Assembly: GCA_016721305.1 (NCBI GenBank)
Contig: JADKIH010000002.1
Span: 310,001 to 374,000, forward strand
Source: Bacteroidota bacterium
GTDB lineage: Bacteria > Bacteroidota > Bacteroidia > AKYH767-A > 2013-40CM-41-45
Direction of reading: 5' to 3'
DNA length: 64,000 nucleotides
The notes beneath the pieces were generated by a model. The model saw only the letters and a list, made by a program, of their open reading frames with translations. It had not been told where the DNA came from and ran no database searches. The position numbers were made by a program, and so were the translations under genes. This document shows, in pieces, positions 10,736 through 20,107 of this stretch. The number at the start of each line of letters is the position of its first letter. Position 1 is the first letter of the stretch.

Positions 10736-10911
10736 AAATTCCACACATAGTGACCACCTATTTCCGCACAAAAATAATTGCCTGACTCCGTCGAAAACCG
10801 ACCATCATATTCCGATATCAAGACAAAGCTCACGAATTATTCTACCAATTATACAAGTAACTTTAGGTGGGCTCTTTGAAGCGGAATTGGGTGGACAGTT
10901 TGAACGGAACC
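10736..10911. mobile_element. Probable scar of an IS21-like element
   Basis: The right side holds two tandem ~22-bp repeats (GGTGGGCTCTTTGAAGCGGAATT, then GGGTGGACAGTTTGAACGGAACC) and the left side an inverted relative (GTGACCACCTATTTCCGCAC). Tandem, inverted ~20-bp GGTGG...GGAA repeats are typical of IS21-family ends from Bacteroidota. No istA or istB is present; about 100 bp of uncertain sequence lies between. It truncates the small gene to its right. The family assignment rests on end sequences only. Confidence 0.4.
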
Positions 10912-11071
10912 TCCAATACACTACTCCCGACTGAATACAGGTAAAGTAGTCGTCATAATCAATATTCGGATTGATCAGTTTATAATACGCCCTGGTTTTC
11001 AATAAGGCATTTCCACAGGCGAAGATTGGAGATTGTACAACATTTGGACAATGGATAAAATATTTCATCAT
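10911..11071 (-). pseudogene. Small array gene, copy a, cut after ~50 residues by the IS scar
   Basis: The start overlaps the stop of the upstream large gene (ATGA). Residues 1-50 match the two other small genes of the array (for example KLINPNIDYDDYFTCIQSGVVY). At the GVVY position the sequence runs into the IS21-like repeats, and everything after that point, including the T9SS sorting domain found in the paralogues, is lost. It is therefore very probably non-functional for type IX export. Confidence 0.75.
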
Positions 11072-12531
11072 TGCTTAATGAATGTCCTAACTATTTTCTG
11101 CTTCTCAGTCAAAAGCTCAATGTAATAGAAGCCATTTTCTAAGCTTGCAACATTAAAATGCAAGTATTCATTTTTAATGAGCTCGCTCGAAATTGAGACG
11201 ATTTGCCCTAGTGAATTGAACACTAATGCTGATTCAATCTTTTCATTTCCAAGGTTGACGTATAAATCAACATCCGCCGGATTCGGAAAAACGGAATAAT
11301 CATCAACCGGTTTTCGAATGGTTGTTATCCCGGTAGGTAAGCTATCGCAGACAGTTCCACTTTCGGCACCGAGTAAATAATTTGGATAATTAGGCATTGT
11401 AACTGCTACCCAACGAGGTAAAGGCAATCCACGTTGAACAAAATGACAGGATGCACCTATGCTATCTGGAAAATTAATTACATGAAAATACCTTGAACCA
11501 TCGCCGCAGTTTATATAAATTTTTTCATCTGGAGCAAGAGCTGCCAAATAAAAATTTTGGTGAAGTCCTTGTTCAAGATAGTTATCATAAATGCCAACTA
11601 AGTATTTCGTACTATCAATATTACTACTTTCTACATCGTACTGATAAATGTAATTTAAACTCGAAACGTAAAGATATTTTCCAGAAGGAGAAAATGCACA
11701 CCCACCAATCCCAGCTGAATCATTAATATCAACATGTATAAGATTAGAGAAAGTGCCCGTACACCTATCAAAATCCAAAACATCGAGATCACCATATGGC
11801 TCATAAAAGGCAAAGTTATTACCTTGGGGAGAGAATATAGCTTGGCCAAATGCAAGATTTCTCCATGTAAATAAATCCTGCATTGTTGGTCCTGATATAC
11901 CATTTGGAGTGATTAGATATTTGTAAACCATTCCAGAATGAAATTGATGCACAATTAACCACCAGTCTCTTCCATTAGCATGTTTGCAAGCGGTTATCCT
12001 GCCGCCTATCAAACTATCGTGTAGGAGCACAACATTCTTTTGAATAACTCCCCCCAATCCCCCATCTAGCGTCATATCAATGACAGAATAATATAAATTT
12101 AATGTTACCCATGTCCCGAACATGTCATCACTTGTATCATGAAAGAGATAATATTTCGTAGAATCATCAGGAAATGGAATAACTAGATTGGCTTGAGGTA
12201 TTGCTAAACCGTAATTAATTCTTGATGTTGTATAGAGGCTCGGGTTAAGTCCTGAACCATTTTGCATTGTATCATTGGCGGAATTTGCAATATAAATTCC
12301 ATTCGAAACAAATAACAAGTTGCCGTTAGAGTCACTAATTCCTCCGACGGTACAATTGATACTAATATTTCTCTGAATCGAAGATACATTCGGGCCACCT
12401 GAACCAAAATCAATATCAAGACCGCCAAATTCAGTTGAACAACACGAGTATCCCATAATCCACCTTGTGTCCAACCTTTGGCCAGAAACTTGAAGAACAA
12501 AAATAAGTAACAGGTACAAAACACCCTTCAT
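11068..12531 (-). CDS. Large array gene, copy A: secreted propeller-like protein with T9SS sorting domain
   Basis: This is the only intact copy of the ~487-residue large gene repeated in this array. The start is the ATG at 12531 (a TTG just before it is less likely). A signal peptide (MKGVLYLLLIFVLQVSG) is followed by a Cys-containing segment (RWIMGYSCCSTEFGGLDIDF) and repeats of the kind ISDSNGNLLFVSNGIYI, CAFSPSGKYLYVSS and LAPDEKIYINCGDGSRYFHV, which suggest a WD40-like beta-propeller. The C-terminus is a type A sorting domain (DYSVFPNPADVDLYVNLGN ... ending VRTFIKQ). No catalytic motif was recognised; function is unknown, presumably surface-attached or secreted by T9SS. Its stop overlaps the start of small gene a, so the pair is probably translationally coupled. 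Confidence 0.85.
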   Translation of the reverse strand: MKGVLYLLLIFVLQVSGQRLDTRWIMGYSCCSTEFGGLDIDFGSGGPNVSSIQRNISINCTVGGISDSNGNLLFVSNGIYIANSANDTMQNGSGLNPSLYTTSRINYGLAIPQANLVIPFPDDSTKYYLFHDTSDDMFGTWVTLNLYYSVIDMTLDGGLGGVIQKNVVLLHDSLIGGRITACKHANGRDWWLIVHQFHSGMVYKYLITPNGISGPTMQDLFTWRNLAFGQAIFSPQGNNFAFYEPYGDLDVLDFDRCTGTFSNLIHVDINDSAGIGGCAFSPSGKYLYVSSLNYIYQYDVESSNIDSTKYLVGIYDNYLEQGLHQNFYLAALAPDEKIYINCGDGSRYFHVINFPDSIGASCHFVQRGLPLPRWVAVTMPNYPNYLLGAESGTVCDSLPTGITTIRKPVDDYSVFPNPADVDLYVNLGNEKIESALVFNSLGQIVSISSELIKNEYLHFNVASLENGFYYIELLTEKQKIVRTFIKQ

Positions 12532-12622
12532 CAATTAAGCCTATTTAGTTAAAATTGTCTTAGCCCCCTAATTAGCCGGACAAAATTTGTAAATCAATTT
12601 TGTCACACTAAATTAGGGAATT

Positions 12623-12943
12623 ATGAGCAAGAACCGAAGAAAATTCTTACCGGAAGAGCGATTATCGATTCTTCAGGAATGCGAACGTGAGGGCCAGGCC
12701 ATCACCTGTCGCAAGTACAGTATCTCTCCTTCGCTGATACAGAAATGGAAGGCCAAGTATGAGGCAAAAGGTGTTGAAGGATTAAAGCGATCATATCATC
12801 GTGTTGATCCGGATAAACGAGCCATGGAAGAAGAGATCGAGCGATTAAAGAAGATCATCGTCAAGCAGGCCTTAGAACTGGAATTTAAATCAGAGCTGCT
12901 GAAACATGCTTCCATTGATCCGTCAAAAAAAAAGAAGTTATGA
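12623..12943 (+). CDS. IS3-family transposase OrfA (helix-turn-helix protein)
   Basis: The 106-residue N-terminal transposase protein has a helix-turn-helix DNA-binding domain: RRKFLPEERLSILQECEREG, then the recognition region YSISPSLIQKWKAKYEAKG. A charged helix (about residues 70-95, EEEIERLKKIIVKQALELEF) follows, typical of the leucine-zipper dimerisation segment of IS3/IS911 OrfA. It should bind the element's terminal repeats. The stop overlaps the orfB start by four bases (ATGA), so here coupling by re-initiation seems more likely than the programmed -1 frameshift used by many IS3 elements, although a shift within the A-rich run just before the stop is possible. Confidence 0.9.
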   Translation: MSKNRRKFLPEERLSILQECEREGQAITCRKYSISPSLIQKWKAKYEAKGVEGLKRSYHRVDPDKRAMEEEIERLKKIIVKQALELEFKSELLKHASIDPSKKKKL

Positions 12944-14010
12944 GCCGGTTTAAAGATCAGCTACCTGTTGACCGTATGTGCGAATGGGTGGGTTTAACCC
13001 GCAGTGTTTACTATTACAAACTAGCGGGTGGTAAGCCGGGCTGTAGCGTCAGTACAACAACAGGCAAAGCAGATGGTACGCAGGTGAGTAATGAGGAGGT
13101 TGTTTCGACAATTAAAAATATTCTATCGGAAGAATTTGCCACCTACGGGTATGAATACACGGCAGCAATTTTAAAACGTCAGGATTATATCATTAATAAG
13201 AAGAAAGTGTATCGGCTGATGAAAGAGAATGATCTGCTGCTGAATAAAAAAATATCCACTACCGGCCCGCGCCAGTTCATTCGGTTCCGTACGGTTACAG
13301 CGGCTTATTCGATGGAATATCTTTCGATGGATATCAAATATATTTGGGTCGAGGGTGAAAAACGCAATTATTATCTTTTATCGATCGAAGATATTTACAG
13401 TCGGAAAATACTTGGTCATGTTTTTAAATCATCCATTCGAAAAAAAGATGTCCTTCAGCTATTGAAAAAATTGCAGGACCAAGCTTCGATCAAAGGCGTT
13501 ATTATCAGAAATGACAATGGTCCGCAGTTTATCGCTAACCAGGTAAAAAACTTCCTTCGACTGGCAGAAGTAAAGCAGGAGTTTTCTCACCCGGCAACAC
13601 CGGAAGATAACGCCTACATCGAAGCCTTCCACAGCATCATGCAAAGAGATATGGTGGAACGGAATGAATTTGAAAGCTATTATGAAGCCAAGACAACCAT
13701 CGAACGATTTATTTATCGCTACAATTTTATTCGGCCACACCGCAGCAATAAAATGATGACTCCTCACGAAAAATGGGAAGCAGGGCTGGCCTTAAGATCA
13801 TCCGATAAGCAACAGAACGAAGGGGCGAACTTGTCAAGGCTGATGAATACCGATGCAGAAAAATTAGAAAATTCATCACTCTGCACCGGCCTTGACAAGA
13901 TCGCGAAGGGAGAGTATCTTTGCTTATCGGATGATCTTAAAGCGCGTAAGCAAAACGAGGAATTATACCAAAACCATTTAGAGAAAACTGTCCGAATAAT
14001 CGGGGGCTAA
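12940..14010 (+). CDS. IS3-family transposase OrfB (DDE integrase core)
   Basis: This 356-residue catalytic transposase starts with an HTH_21-like region (about residues 45-100: SEEFATYGYEYTAAILKRQ ... KKKVYRLMKEN). The rve integrase core follows with the acidic triad visible as YLSMDIKYIW (D), IIRNDNGPQF (D) and DNAYIEAFHSIMQRDM (E). A C-terminal tail ends inside the right inverted repeat of the element, where the repeat supplies the TAA. The copy appears intact and so may be able to act on the second, damaged copy as well. Confidence 0.93.
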   Translation: MSRFKDQLPVDRMCEWVGLTRSVYYYKLAGGKPGCSVSTTTGKADGTQVSNEEVVSTIKNILSEEFATYGYEYTAAILKRQDYIINKKKVYRLMKENDLLLNKKISTTGPRQFIRFRTVTAAYSMEYLSMDIKYIWVEGEKRNYYLLSIEDIYSRKILGHVFKSSIRKKDVLQLLKKLQDQASIKGVIIRNDNGPQFIANQVKNFLRLAEVKQEFSHPATPEDNAYIEAFHSIMQRDMVERNEFESYYEAKTTIERFIYRYNFIRPHRSNKMMTPHEKWEAGLALRSSDKQQNEGANLSRLMNTDAEKLENSSLCTGLDKIAKGEYLCLSDDLKARKQNEELYQNHLEKTVRIIGG

Positions 14011-14422
14011 GACAAAATTATCTTTCCAGTATTAATTAAATTTTGCTGATCATGAATTCTAAAGAAATATATTCCACTTAAATAGTTGCTTATTTCAATT
14101 TTAGTAGACGTTGATGACGGGTCTAATTTTTTAACAACCAGTACTTGCCCGAAAGCATTTGTGATTTCAATGTCGCATCTGAAGAAACTGAGTAAGCAAC
14201 AAACACTAAACCGGAAGTTGGATTCGGATACAAGTTACAGAACTGTTGCACGTCTTCTTTCTTTCGGTAAACTACCCCAGATTGAATACATGTGTAGTAG
14301 TCATCATAATCAATATTCGGATTGATCAGTTTATAATACGCCCTGGTTTTCAATAAGGCATTTCCACGGGCGAAGATTGGAGATTGTACAACATTTGGAC
14401 AATGGATAAAATATTTCATCAT
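14007..14422 (-). CDS. Small array gene, copy b: T9SS-domain protein, end supplied by the IS (one frameshift)
   Basis: The ~138-residue partner of the large array gene has an N-terminus MMKYFIHCPNVVQSPIFARG and a conserved KLINPNIDYDDYYTCIQSGVV, followed by a short type A sorting domain (CNLYPNPTSGLVFVAYSV). One missing G near 14175 breaks the frame; restoring it gives EITNAFGQVLVVKKLDPSST and then the usual YFFRIHDQQNLINTGKIIL end. The IS insertion removes the last codons and the stop now comes from the IS terminal repeat (TCT TAG). The protein has no classical signal peptide, which is odd for a T9SS cargo. Function unknown. Confidence 0.7.
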
Positions 14423-15881
14423 TGCTTAATGAATGTCCTAACTATTTTCTGCTTCTCCGTCAAAAGTTCAATGTAATAGAAACCATTTTCTAAGCCTGAG
14501 ACATTAAAATGAAAGTATTCACTTTTAATGATGTCACTCGAAATTGAAATGATTTGACCAAGTGAATTAAACACTAATGCTGATTCAATTTTTTCATTCC
14601 CGAGATTGACATACAAATCAACCGTTGTTGGATTAGGAAAAACAGAATAATCATCAACTGGTTTTGAATGTTTGTTATGTTAGTTGGTAGACTATCGCAT
14701 ACAGTGCCACCCTCGGCTCCTAGAAAATAATTAGGATAATTAGGTATTGTAAAGGCATTCCATCTAGGTAAAGGCAAACCTCTTTGAATAAAATCACAAG
14801 AAAGCCCTGTACTATCCGGAGAGTTGATTACATGAAAATATCGCGATCCATCACAGCAGTTGATGTAGATTTTCCCGTCCGGGGCAAGAGCAGATAAATA
14901 AAAATTCTGGTGAAACCCTTGTTCCGCATAATTATCATAAATCCCGACAACAGTCCTAGAACTATCTATGTTTGTTGCAGCCATATCGAATTGGTAAATG
15001 TAATTAACACTTGAAAGATATAAATATCTACCGGTCAACGAAAATGCAGCCCCACCAGCGAAAGCCGAATCATTAATATCTATATGGACTAAATTTGAAA
15101 AATCACCAGTGCAACGATCAAAATCCCAAATGTCCAAATCCCCATATGGTTCATAGTATGCAAATTTTTTCCCCTGAGGTGAAAAAGTAACTTGGCCAAA
15201 ATAAACATCACGCCAGGTGATTAAATTCTGTGTAGTTGGGCCTTGGATTCCCTGTGGTGTAATAAGATATTTATAAACTAAGCCAGAATGATATTGATGA
15301 ACAATTAACCACCAGTCTCTGCCATTTGCATGTTTACTAGCCGTGATTCTTCCTTCAACAAGGCTATCATGAAGTAAAACTACATTTTTTTGTATGACAG
15401 CCCTAATCCTCCATTTAGTGTCATATCAATTATTGAGTAGTAAAGATTTAATGATGCCCAAGTTCCATACATATCATCACTCGTTTCATGAAACAAATAG
15501 AATTTTGTACTATCATCAGGGAATGGTATGACCAAATTTCCCTGAGGAAGTGCTAATCCATGTGTAGTCATTGATGTTGTATATAGACTTGGGTTAAGCC
15601 CACTACCATTTTGCATGGTGTCTCCTGTCGCATCTGCAATGTAAATACCATTACTGCAAAATTGAAGTGCACCAGTTGAATTCGATATAACTCCATTTGT
15701 TTCATAGAAATTCATTTCTCTTTGTTCTAGGATTAGGCTTGGAGTCCCGGCACTAAAATCAATATCTAATCCACCAAAATCTCCCGTGACAACAAGAATA
15801 ACCCATCACCCATCGATTGGACAAACCTTGTCCGAAAGAGTAAATAGAAAACAGAAATAACAAATAAAGAAGTTTCTTCAT
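14419..15881 (-). pseudogene. Large array gene, copy B, with three frameshifts
   Basis: This is a full-length relative of copy A (MKKLLYLLFLFSIYSFG signal, SCCHG motif, propeller-like repeats, FSPQGKKFAYYEPYGDLDIW, type A sorting domain). The frame is broken near 15790 (extra G), near 15404 (missing base between GGLG and VIQKNVV) and near 14668 (just before DDYSVFPNP). Each break is a single base, so this may be an intact gene with consensus errors rather than a true pseudogene; reads would decide. The start is the ATG at 15881, 4 bp after the stop of small gene c, and the stop overlaps the start of small gene b. Confidence 0.75.
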
Positions 15882-15885
15882 TAAG

Positions 15886-16302
15886 TTACTTTGTTAAAAT
15901 TAATTTTCCGGTATTTATTAAATTTTGCTGATCGTGAATTCTATAAAAATAGATGCCGTTCAAATAATTACTAATATCGAGCTTCATATTCGTTGAGGTC
16001 GGGTCTAACTTCTTTGCGACTAAGATCTGCCCGAAAGCATTTATTATTTCTAAGGTGGCATCCGTTGCGACCGAATAAGAAACAAAGACTAAACCGGAAC
16101 TTGGATTTGGATATAAGTTACAATATTGTTGAGCAACATCCTTTTTTCGATACACCACTCCAGACTGAATGCAGGTATAGTAATCATCATAATCAATATT
16201 CGGATTGATAAGTTTATGGTATGCAAGAGCTTCGAATACTGGATTGTCACCGTAGAGTAGAGATTGTACAGCATTTGAACAATGCAAAATAAACTTCGTC
16301 AT
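15886..16302 (-). CDS. Small array gene, copy c: T9SS-domain protein (intact)
   Basis: This 138-residue protein is the only intact small gene of the array. The N-terminal half contains KLINPNIDYDDYYTCIQSGVVY, nearly invariant in all copies. The C-terminal half is a compact type A sorting domain (CNLYPNPSSGLVFVSYSV ... YLNGIYFYRIHDQQNL ... GKLILTK). No clear signal peptide is present: MTKFILHCSNAVQSLLYG is only weakly hydrophobic, so how it would enter the Sec/T9SS route is unclear. It starts with an ATGA overlap on the large C stop and ends 4 bp before large B, in an evident operon. Possibly a partner of the neighbouring large protein (inference). Confidence 0.8.
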   Translation of the reverse strand: MTKFILHCSNAVQSLLYGDNPVFEALAYHKLINPNIDYDDYYTCIQSGVVYRKKDVAQQYCNLYPNPSSGLVFVSYSVATDATLEIINAFGQILVAKKLDPTSTNMKLDISNYLNGIYFYRIHDQQNLINTGKLILTK

Positions 16303-17219
16303 TGTTTAATGAATGTTCTAACTATTTTCTGCCTCTCAGTCAAAAACTCAATGTAATAGAAACCATTTTCTAAACCGGAAACATTAAAATGCATGTATTC
16401 GTTTTTAATGACGTCGCTCGAAATTGAAATGATTTGCCCAAGTGAATTGAACACTAATGCCGATTCAATCTTTTCATTTCCAAGGTTGACGTATAAATCA
16501 ACATCCGCCGGATTAGGAAAAACGGAATAATTATCAAAGAGTTTTCGGATAGTCGTTATGCTTGTTGGTAAGCTATCACATACAGTTCCGCCTTCTGCAC
16601 CGAGAAAATAATTTGGATAGTTGGGTATGGTGTATGCATTCCAACGAGGCAAAGGCAGCCCCCTTTGAATAAAATCACAAGCTAGACCCGCACTATCTGG
16701 AGAATTAATTATATGAAAATATTTCGAGCCATTCCCAGTATTAATATAGATTTTATTGTCCATCCCAAGAGCAGAAAGGTAAAAATTCTGATACAAACCT
16801 TGTTCGCGATAACCATCATAAATTCCGACAACTATTTTTGAGTTATTAATATTGCTCGCAGTCATATCGAATTGATAAATATAATTCATACTTGAAATAT
16901 ACAGGTAGTTCCCTGTCGAAGAAAAGGCTGCACCACCTGCCGCTGCTGAATCATTTATATTAATATGAACAAAATTTGAAAAAACACCTGAACATCTGTC
17001 GAAATTCCAAATATCTAAATCTCCGTAAGGTTCATAATAAGCAAACTTATCCCCTTGAGGCGAAAACAGTGCTTGGCCAAAATACACATCTCTCCAATTT
17101 AATAAATCTTGCGTTATTGGGCCTGAAATTCCTGTTGGAGAAATTAAATATTCATAAACCATTCCCGTATGGAATTGATGCACCACCAGCCACCAATCTC
17201 GTCCATTAGCATGCTTGTC

Positions 17220-18284
17220 TTAGCCCCGATTATTCGGACAGTTTTCTCCAAAATGGTTTTGGTATAATTCCTCGTTTTGCTTACGCTTTAAAGATCATCC
17301 GATAAGCAAAGATACTCTCCTTCGCGATCTTGTCAAGGCCGGTGCAGATGATGAATTTTCTAATTTTCTGCATCGGTATTCATCAGCCTTAATAAGTTCG
17401 CCCTTCGTTCTGTTGCTTATCGGATGATCTTAAGGCCAGCCCCTGCTTCCCATTTTTCAGAGGGAGTCATCATTTTTTGTTGCGGTGTGGCCGAATAAAA
17501 TTGTAGCGATAAATAAATCGTTCGATGGTTGTCTTGGCTTCATAATAGCTTTCAAATTCATTCCGTTCCACCATATCTCTTTGCATGATGCTGTGGAAGG
17601 CTTCGATGTAGGCGTTATCTTCCCGGTGTTGCCGGGTGAGAAACTCCTGCTTTACTTCTGCCAGTCGAAGGAAGTTTTTTACCTGGTTAGCGATAAACTG
17701 CGGACCATTGTCATTTCTGATAATAACGCCTTTGATCGAAGCTTGGTCCTGCAATTTTTTTCAATAGCTGAAGGACATCTTTTTTTCGAATGGATGATTT
17801 AAAAACATGACCAAGTATTTTCCGACTGTAAATATCTTCGATCGATAAAAGATAATAATTGCGTTTTTCACCCTCGACCCAAATATATTTGATATCCATC
17901 GAAAGATATTCCATCGAATAAGCCGCTGTAACCGTACGGAACCGGAATGAACTGGCGCGGGCCCGGTAGTGGATATTTTTTATTCAGCAGCAGATCATTC
18001 TCTTTCATCAGCCCGATACACTTTCTTCTTATTAATGATATAATCCTGACGTTTTAAAATTGCTGCCGTGTATTCATACCGTAGGTGGCAAATTCTTCCG
18101 ATAGAATATTTTAATTGTCGAAACAACCTCCTCATTACTCACCTGCGTACCATCTGCTTTGCCTGTTGTTGTACTGACGCTACAGCCCGGCTTCCACCCG
18201 CTAGTTTGTAATAGTAAACACTGCGGGTTAAACCCACCATTCGCACATACGGTCAACAGGTAGCTGATCTTTAAACCGGCTCAT
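17220..18284 (-). pseudogene. Transposase OrfB of IS copy 2, frameshifted
   Basis: The frame is broken at several points relative to the intact copy (near 17460, 17630, 17755, 17955 and 18078). The DDE residues can still be followed in separate frames (YLSMDIKYIW, IIRNDNGPQF, DNAYIEAFHS). Either decayed or poorly polished; it is unlikely to make transposase as written. Confidence 0.85.
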
Positions 18285-18597
18285 AACTTCTTTTTTGACG
18301 GATCAATGGAAGCATGTTTCAGCAGCTCTGAGTAAATTCCAGTTCTAAGGCCTGCTTGACGATGATCTTCTTTAATCGCTCGATCTCTTCTTCCATGGCT
18401 CGTTTATCCGGATCAACACGATGATATGATCGCTTTAATCTTCAACACCTTTTGCCTCATACTTGGCCTTCCATTCTGTATCAGCGAAGGAGAGATACTG
18501 CATTGCTTGCGACAGGTGATGGCCTGGCTCACGTTCGCATTCCTGAAGAATCGATAATCGCTCTTCCGGTAAGAAATTTTCTTCGGTTCTTGCTCAT
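18281..18597 (-). pseudogene. Transposase OrfA of IS copy 2, frameshifted
   Basis: This matches the intact OrfA from its ATG at 18597, with indels near 18335 (where the copy reads GAGTAAATT in place of GATTTAAATT) and near 18440, so no continuous protein is encoded. Confidence 0.75.
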
Positions 18598-19217
18598 AAT
18601 TCCTAATTTAGGTGTGACAAAATTGATTTACAAATTTTGTCCGGCTAATTAGGGGGCTAAGACACTTGCAAGCCACGATTCTACCACTAACTAAACTATC
18701 GTGAAGGAGAATTGTATTCTTTTGAACGACAGCCCCTAATCCCCCATCAAGTGTCATATCAATAACTGAGTAGTAAAGATTTAAAGTCGCCCAAGTTCCA
18801 TACATATCGTCACTTGTCTCATGAAATAGATAATATTTTGTTGAGTCTTCTGGAAAAGGAATAACTAGATTTGCTTGCGGTATGGCAAGCCCATCTACAA
18901 TTCTTGACGTTGTGTATGGGCTTGGATTAATTCCTGTTCCATTTTGCATTGTGTCGTCCATTGCATTTGAAATATAAATACCATTTGAAACGAACAACAA
19001 ATTGCCAAGAGAGTCAGTAATACTTCCTACAGTGCAATTAATACTCATGTTTCGCTGAAGAGAAATAACATTTGGTGCCCCAGAACTAAAATCAATGTCC
19101 AATCCACCAAAATCTCCATGACAACAGGAGTACCCCATCACCCAACGATTGGATAATCCTTGGCCAGAGACGTTTAGAGAAAATAGGAATAACAAATAAA
19201 ACAATTTCTTCATCCCC

Positions 19218-19287
19218 TTACTTTGTCAAAATTATTTTTCCTGTATTGATTAGACTTTGTTGATCATGAATTCTAAAGAAAGAAATG
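19218..19287 (-). pseudogene. 3' stub of a fourth small array gene (copy d)
   Basis: Reading the minus strand gives FFRIHDQQSLINTGKIILTK and a stop, the same ending as the small genes b and c, just 4 bp before the start of large gene C. The upstream part of this gene is missing. It shows that the array once had at least one more unit. Confidence 0.8.
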
Positions 19288-19560
19288 ACAACACTCTTTC
19301 TCACCCCATAAGTGAAAACTATCTATGTAGCAATGAGAAAGTATTATATTGAATGGTATTCACAAAATTCGATTTAACAAAAAATAATTTCAGCGTCGGT
19401 TTCACTTAAAACTTTTAACCTGACTATTCTTCCTACCTACGCTGAAATGTAGAAACATTTTTGAATTCGCAAAAACGAGTTTCAAACTTTTCCGCGAATG
19501 CTCCTGTTTTGTATTTGAATATTCGCATAATAGATGCGATATCTGATATTAATCAGCTTT
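19288..19560. other. Non-coding stretch at the broken edge of the array
   Basis: No gene was recognised. It contains a 10-bp perfect inverted repeat (ATTTCAGCGT at 19387-19396 and ACGCTGAAAT at 19439-19448) with a 42-nt gap, and a shorter pair CTTTCTCA / TGAGAAAG. It may be the scar of whatever removed the rest of unit d. Confidence 0.5.
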
Positions 19561-19880
19561 TCATTGATGCACATCCATAAATGGTTTTGTGAAGACAAAT
19601 TTACCATCCGCTACTTTTAAAATGCATGTGCCACCAACGTAAGGTATTTCAATTTCGAGAATCGAGCCACTTGAAACTTTACGAATGCATTTTGACACAA
19701 CGAGTCGCCCTTGCGTATCAAATATGGCGAGCGTAACGTCTGCCATGTCTCATTCAAATGCAATATCCAAACTGGTCTCGTTTCCAGAGAGGATAGTAAA
19801 CGGTTCATTTGACCGGTTGTCTACTATTACAACAACCAACGCTAAAGATTGGTTGCAACAGCTTTTCTGGAACTTGAAGA
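19561..19880 (-). pseudogene. Remnant of a T9SS sorting-domain protein
   Basis: The minus strand reads EPFTILSGNETSLDIAFE, a stop, then DMADVTLAIFDTQGRLVV and ILKVADGKFVFTKPFMDVHQ. This is the beta-rich pattern of a type A sorting domain but with an in-frame TGA near 19750 and no cargo domain upstream. It is taken as a gene remnant. Confidence 0.5.
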
Positions 19881-20046
19881 TGATTTCAATAAAATTCAAA
19901 ATTTTAAAAACTTAAACAAATTACATCAAGCGATCAAAAACAATCTCAGTAAGAAACCAATAGGAAAATTTTCAACTAAGAAATAGACATCCCTATTTCA
20001 CTTCCAAGTCTAATACTCCTTTTGGTTGAATTCGAAATTAAAAGAT

Positions 20047-20083
20047 CAAAAAAAACTCCGCCTCAAATTCTGAAGCGGAGTTC
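20047..20083 (-). terminator. Rho-independent terminator of the PKD-repeat gene
   Basis: On the minus strand, the stem GAACTCCGCTTC / GAGGCGGAGTT is followed by a T-run, about 25 bp after the stop at 20108. Confidence 0.8.
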
Positions 20084-20107
20084 GTTCGTTGGATGATTTT
20101 AAAATTC

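Larger units (their letters stand above)
12556..14014 (+). mobile_element. IS3-family insertion sequence, copy 1 (intact)
   Basis: The ~1459-bp element is bounded by imperfect inverted repeats starting TGTCTTAGCCCCC at both ends, with a second conserved block CGGACA about 20 bp inside. It carries orfA and orfB. It is flanked by a short direct repeat (AAAT/AAATT), and removing it restores the small gene b reading (ILTK and stop), which shows the insertion point directly. A second copy lies inverted at 17216-18664. The IS150-like group is likely from the layout. Confidence 0.93.
17216..18664 (-). mobile_element. IS3-family insertion sequence, copy 2 (inverted, damaged)
   Basis: This has the same element and ends as 12556-14014 (TGTCTTAGCCCC at the left, GGGGGCTAAGACA at the right), lying in the opposite orientation inside large gene C. 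It is about 10 bp shorter and carries scattered indels in both transposase genes. A 3-bp direct repeat (CTT) fits the flanks if the left end is set one base inward. Confidence 0.92.
16299..19213 (-). pseudogene. Large array gene, copy C, split by the second IS copy
   Basis: The N-terminal part (19213 down to 18665) has the signal MKKLFYLLFLFSLNVSG and runs through LLHDSLVSGRIVACK. The C-terminal part (17215 down to 16299) resumes with HANGRDWWLVVHQFHTG and ends with the sorting domain and VRTFIKQ. Joining the two across the IS with a ~3-bp target duplication restores the same order as copy A, so the IS is the only disruption. The coding parts are otherwise open, which suggests a recent insertion. 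The stop overlaps the start of small gene c. Confidence 0.88.

Noticed and set aside
12940..12943. Programmed -1 frameshift between orfA and orfB of the IS
   Set aside because: Not excluded, but orfB has its own ATG overlapping the orfA stop, so re-initiation explains the layout without a shift.
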